In this document: piece by piece, positions 23,612-25,688 of the stretch
How positions within the stretch are numbered: position 1 is the stretch's first letter
Layout: each line of letters opens with the position of its first letter
From: CAZART01 sp964487555
GTDB taxonomy: Bacteria; Bacteroidota; Rhodothermia; Rhodothermales; VXPQ01
Reading direction: 5' to 3'
DNA: 25,688 nucleotides
Assembly (NCBI GenBank): GCA_964487555.1
Contig: CAZART010000077.1
Location: 1-25,688, forward strand
Made by a program: the position numbers and the translations under genes
Notes under the pieces: generated by a model
What the model saw: the letters and a program-made list of their open reading frames with translations, nothing else
What the model was told of the DNA's origin: nothing
Databases searched by the model: none

Positions 23612-24598
23612 CTATCGATGGACATCCACGACGAGCCGTCCCTGTATCGCACCCGCTAGAATCTTCTCGGAGTGGACAGGAATCTCGTCGAGCGAGATGA
23701 GATCTGCTTTGATCGTCTGAAGAATATCTTCGGAAAGTAGGGAGGCCATACGGACCCACGCGCGTCGGCGTCGCTCCATAGGACACGTGTTCGAATCGAT
23801 TCCGAGCAGATTCACACCCCGCAGGATGAAGGGAAAAACGGTCGTGTTGAGCTCGTGGCCTCCGGCCAATCCGCATGCCGCCACGCTGCCGTGACGATCG
23901 AGCCGGCTGAGGATCGCGGCCAACGTCGTTCCGCCCACGGTGTCGACGGCGCCGGCCCAGCGGGCCGAATCCAACGGCCGGCGGGGACCCCGGCCGAGTT
24001 CGTCGCGGTCGATGATCCGCTCGGCGCCCAGCCGGCGAAGATAATTGTGAGCACCGCGACTACCCGTCGAGGCGACCACTGCATAGCCTTCCGCGGCGAG
24101 CAGCGCTATCGCCATGCTTCCGACGCCGCCCGAAGCGCCTGTCACCACGACGTCACCCCGCGAAATGTCCCCCTCTTCGAGCGCCATCAAGCTCAGCATG
24201 GCGGTCAGGCCCGCCGTTCCGGCAATCATCGCGCCCTCCGGCGTAAGCCCCTCCGGAAGCGGGACGAGCCACTCGCTCCGCAGGCGCTGAACCTCCGAAT
24301 AACCGCCCCAGTGCGTCTCGCCCAGTCCCCACCCCGTCGCAATGACCAGATCACCGGCCCGAAACTGCTCGGAGACCGACTCCTTCACCTCTCCCACGAG
24401 GTCGATGCCGGGAATGAACGGATAATCCCCCCGAATGATCTTTCCCCGACCGGTGACGGCCAGGGCGTCCTTGTAATTCACGCCGGAAAAAAGCACGGAG
24501 ACCAGTACGTCTCCATCGGCGAGACGGCTCTCGTCGATGCGTTCCACGCGCGGACGCACGCCGTTGCCATCTTTGTGAAGAAAGAGCGCTTGCGACAT
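23612..24598 (-). CDS. AcuI/YhdH-type quinone oxidoreductase (acrylyl-CoA reductase family)
   Basis: A 328-residue zinc-free medium-chain dehydrogenase of the AcuI/YhdH group. Characterised members reduce acrylyl-CoA to propionyl-CoA with NADPH, which detoxifies acrylate from DMSP breakdown. Family motifs: GVNYKDALAVTGRGKI (40-54), YPFIPGIDLVGEV (59-71), the dinucleotide motif VVVTGASGGVGS (150-161), and FPFILRGVNLLGIDS near the C-terminus, which is very typical of YhdH. The ATG at 24598 is used; an extension to 24637 has no support. Cotranscription with the DAO gene is likely from the 14-base gap. The exact substrate in this organism is not shown by the sequence; other enals or enoyl-CoAs are possible. 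Confidence 0.9.
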   Translation of the reverse strand: MSQALFLHKDGNGVRPRVERIDESRLADGDVLVSVLFSGVNYKDALAVTGRGKIIRGDYPFIPGIDLVGEVKESVSEQFRAGDLVIATGWGLGETHWGGYSEVQRLRSEWLVPLPEGLTPEGAMIAGTAGLTAMLSLMALEEGDISRGDVVVTGASGGVGSMAIALLAAEGYAVVASTGSRGAHNYLRRLGAERIIDRDELGRGPRRPLDSARWAGAVDTVGGTTLAAILSRLDRHGSVAACGLAGGHELNTTVFPFILRGVNLLGIDSNTCPMERRRRAWVRMASLLSEDILQTIKADLISLDEIPVHSEKILAGAIQGRLVVDVHR

Positions 24599-24778
24599 GG
24601 ATACTCCGTAGTGAGGGATAACACCTTCGGCCGTCAAGAGCCAACGTCAACGCGCCCCCTTTGCGTTCCGCGCCTGTGGACATCCGGCTTCCTCATCCGC
24701 CGTCCAACTTTTTTATTCTTAACGGGTTGATAAGAGTACGTGCGAGCGAGTACTCTACGGCCTCCTCTTCATACGCCT
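24599..24778. promoter_or_regulatory. divergent promoter spacer with inverted repeat
   Basis: About 180 bp between the AcuI-like gene (-) and the TonB-domain gene (+). It contains a T-run with TTATTCTTAACGG (about 24711-24724) and TTGATAAGAG, and a 7-bp inverted repeat (listed next). The two promoters presumably lie here. Confidence 0.4.
24733..24756. promoter_or_regulatory. candidate operator upstream of the TonB-domain gene
   Basis: AGAGTAC (24733-24739) and GTACTCT (24750-24756) are a perfect 7-bp inverted repeat with a 10-base spacer, about one helical turn, ending 22 bases before the ATG at 24779. It could be a repressor site or a leader hairpin. Confidence 0.35.
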
Positions 24779-25576
24779 ATGTACGGCCGTTTCACACATC
24801 CGAATCTCGTCAACGTCGCCGGCCGTGCGCTTCGCTCGAAGCGACGTCGATCGGCGACGCACGATGCTGCAGAACCATCGAAGCGCGCGCAGCACCGGCA
24901 GTCACGTCGGATTCGGCACAACCAGTACACGACGCGTTGTTTGTCCTGTCTTGCCGCATCCATTCTCGTGATGATTGCGGCGGCGCACGTTCCTTTCGGC
25001 CAGGGCTGGGCTCCTATCGGATGGCACGTGATCCATCCCACCGAATCGATTTCCATCGACGTCATGGAAGCGACGACCGCCGAAACGGCCTCGGATCAGG
25101 GCGCGCCGATAACCCGGTTCGAAGACGAGAACGCTCGCTCCAGGCCCGACGGCGTTGAACCCGAAACGAGCGAAAACCAGGCGCCCACCGACGAGGGCCG
25201 CTCGCAAATTGCTCGTCCGCTCGAGCGACTTAGCGGACGGCTCATCTTCGACGCAGCCGATAATATGCCCAGCATCGTCGGGGGTCTCGGAGCCTACTAC
25301 ATCCACATCGAATATCCCGAAGAGGCGGTGCGCGCCGGGATCGAGGGGCGGCTCCTGCTCAGCTTCGTCGTTGAGACGGACGGGCGGACGACCGGCGTGG
25401 AGGTTATCCATGCGCTGCACCCGGCGTGCGACTCAGCCGCCGTCCGTGCTCTTCGAAAGACGCGATTCGTTCCCGGGCGTCTGGATGGCGAAGTCGTTCC
25501 GGTTCGAATGCGCCTCCCCGTGCGTTTCAGGATCGTTGAACGAGATGAGGGCCTGGCCGCGGCAAAGGACGCCTAG
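24779..25576 (+). CDS. energy transducer TonB C-terminal domain protein
   Basis: A 265-residue inner-membrane protein with a TonB C-terminal domain, which normally couples the proton gradient through ExbB/ExbD to outer-membrane receptors. The layout is a basic cytoplasmic head (residues 1-50, KRRR), one membrane helix (about 54-71, CLAASILVMIAAAHVPF), an acidic linker (95-150) and the TonB domain (about 175-252; YPEEAVRAGIEGRLLLSFVVETDGR, then CDSAAVRALRKTRFVPGRLDGEVVPVRMRLPVRF). The usual proline-rich spacer is absent, and the head is longer than in classical TonB, as seen in some TonB-domain proteins with other roles. A GTG at 24740 could extend it by 13 residues but would lie inside the inverted repeat. 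No exbBD or receptor gene is nearby. Confidence 0.9.
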   Translation: MYGRFTHPNLVNVAGRALRSKRRRSATHDAAEPSKRAQHRQSRRIRHNQYTTRCLSCLAASILVMIAAAHVPFGQGWAPIGWHVIHPTESISIDVMEATTAETASDQGAPITRFEDENARSRPDGVEPETSENQAPTDEGRSQIARPLERLSGRLIFDAADNMPSIVGGLGAYYIHIEYPEEAVRAGIEGRLLLSFVVETDGRTTGVEVIHALHPACDSAAVRALRKTRFVPGRLDGEVVPVRMRLPVRFRIVERDEGLAAAKDA

Positions 25577-25636
25577 TCCATCATTTCGTAAGTACGGTAA
25601 CGTAATAGGAGGGTCGATGCGCGTGCTCCGCTAGGC

Positions 25637-25688
25637 GCGTTGACGAGTAATAGCGGAGCTATTGCGAGGAAACGCAACGACGCGGAGT
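25637..25688. repeat. palindromic element at the window end
   Basis: AATAGC-GGA-GCTATT (25649-25663) is a perfect 6-bp hairpin, enclosed by CGTTG (25639-25643) and CAACG (25675-25679) that can pair as an outer stem. The compact nested form resembles a dispersed intergenic palindrome rather than a rho-independent terminator, since no T-run follows. The element runs to the window edge. Confidence 0.4.

Noticed and set aside
1..25688. Defence island, toxin-antitoxin, phage or transposon cargo
   Set aside because: No nuclease, reverse transcriptase, integrase, transposase or toxin motif was found in any supported gene; the gene content is housekeeping and envelope.

Overview
The window is a GC-rich chromosomal segment of a Gram-negative bacterium that looks like the Rhodothermota/Bacteroidota group. 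Evidence for that group is the set of secreted DUF2911 and DUF6503-like proteins, large M1 and PqqL-like M16 peptidases with signal peptides, an HU/IHF protein, a zinc-ribbon/TPR membrane protein, acidic ORFs, and mostly weak or absent Shine-Dalgarno sequences. This assignment is an inference from protein families. No rRNA, tRNA, CRISPR array, phage or transposase gene was seen.

Layout. 1-181: 48-bp repeat pair and spacer. 182-844 (-): TPM-domain membrane protein. 845-1181: spacer with 16-bp repeats. 1182-4213 (-): a run reading HU-family protein, zinc-ribbon/TPR protein, ModA lipoprotein, ModB permease; no modC is present. 4214-4556: divergent spacer with a 22-bp array interrupted by a 100-N gap. 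4557-9350 (+): M1 peptidase with a barrel-like C-terminus, a small helical protein, a DUF6503-like lipoprotein and a DUF2911 protein. 9339-9556: 22-bp array. 9603-12437 (+): phosphoenolpyruvate carboxylase. 12438-13393: spacer with a GATC-rich array and a 21-bp array. 13394-17345 (-): PilB/GspE-type ATPase with a very long repetitive N-terminus, overlapping a methyltransferase gene. 17346-18070: spacer with a 20-bp array and a second 100-N gap. 18071-18529 (-): DUF4174 protein. 18652-18912 (+): small membrane protein. 19297-22137 (+): PqqL-like M16 peptidase. 22139-22399: 29-bp array. 22401-24598 (-): AcuI/YhdH-type reductase followed by a DAO-family FAD oxidoreductase. 24779-25576 (+): TonB C-terminal domain protein.

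The genes are mostly housekeeping or envelope functions: molybdate uptake, secreted peptide turnover, anaplerotic carbon fixation, type IV pilus/secretion energy, redox metabolism. The outstanding feature is the abundance of unrelated short tandem arrays, one in almost every non-operonic spacer, plus in-frame arrays inside two genes. At least two arrays incorporate the stop codon and last codons of the upstream gene (M16, 29 bp; DUF2911, 22 bp). One repeats the start codon and first 15 codons of the M16 gene (45 bp). The same M16 gene therefore has its start and its stop iterated. Arrays inside genes have periods divisible by three (30 and 45 bp), while those spanning stop codons do not (22 and 29 bp). 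This points to a genome prone to local tandem duplication that is filtered by reading frame, and it is the most notable signal here.
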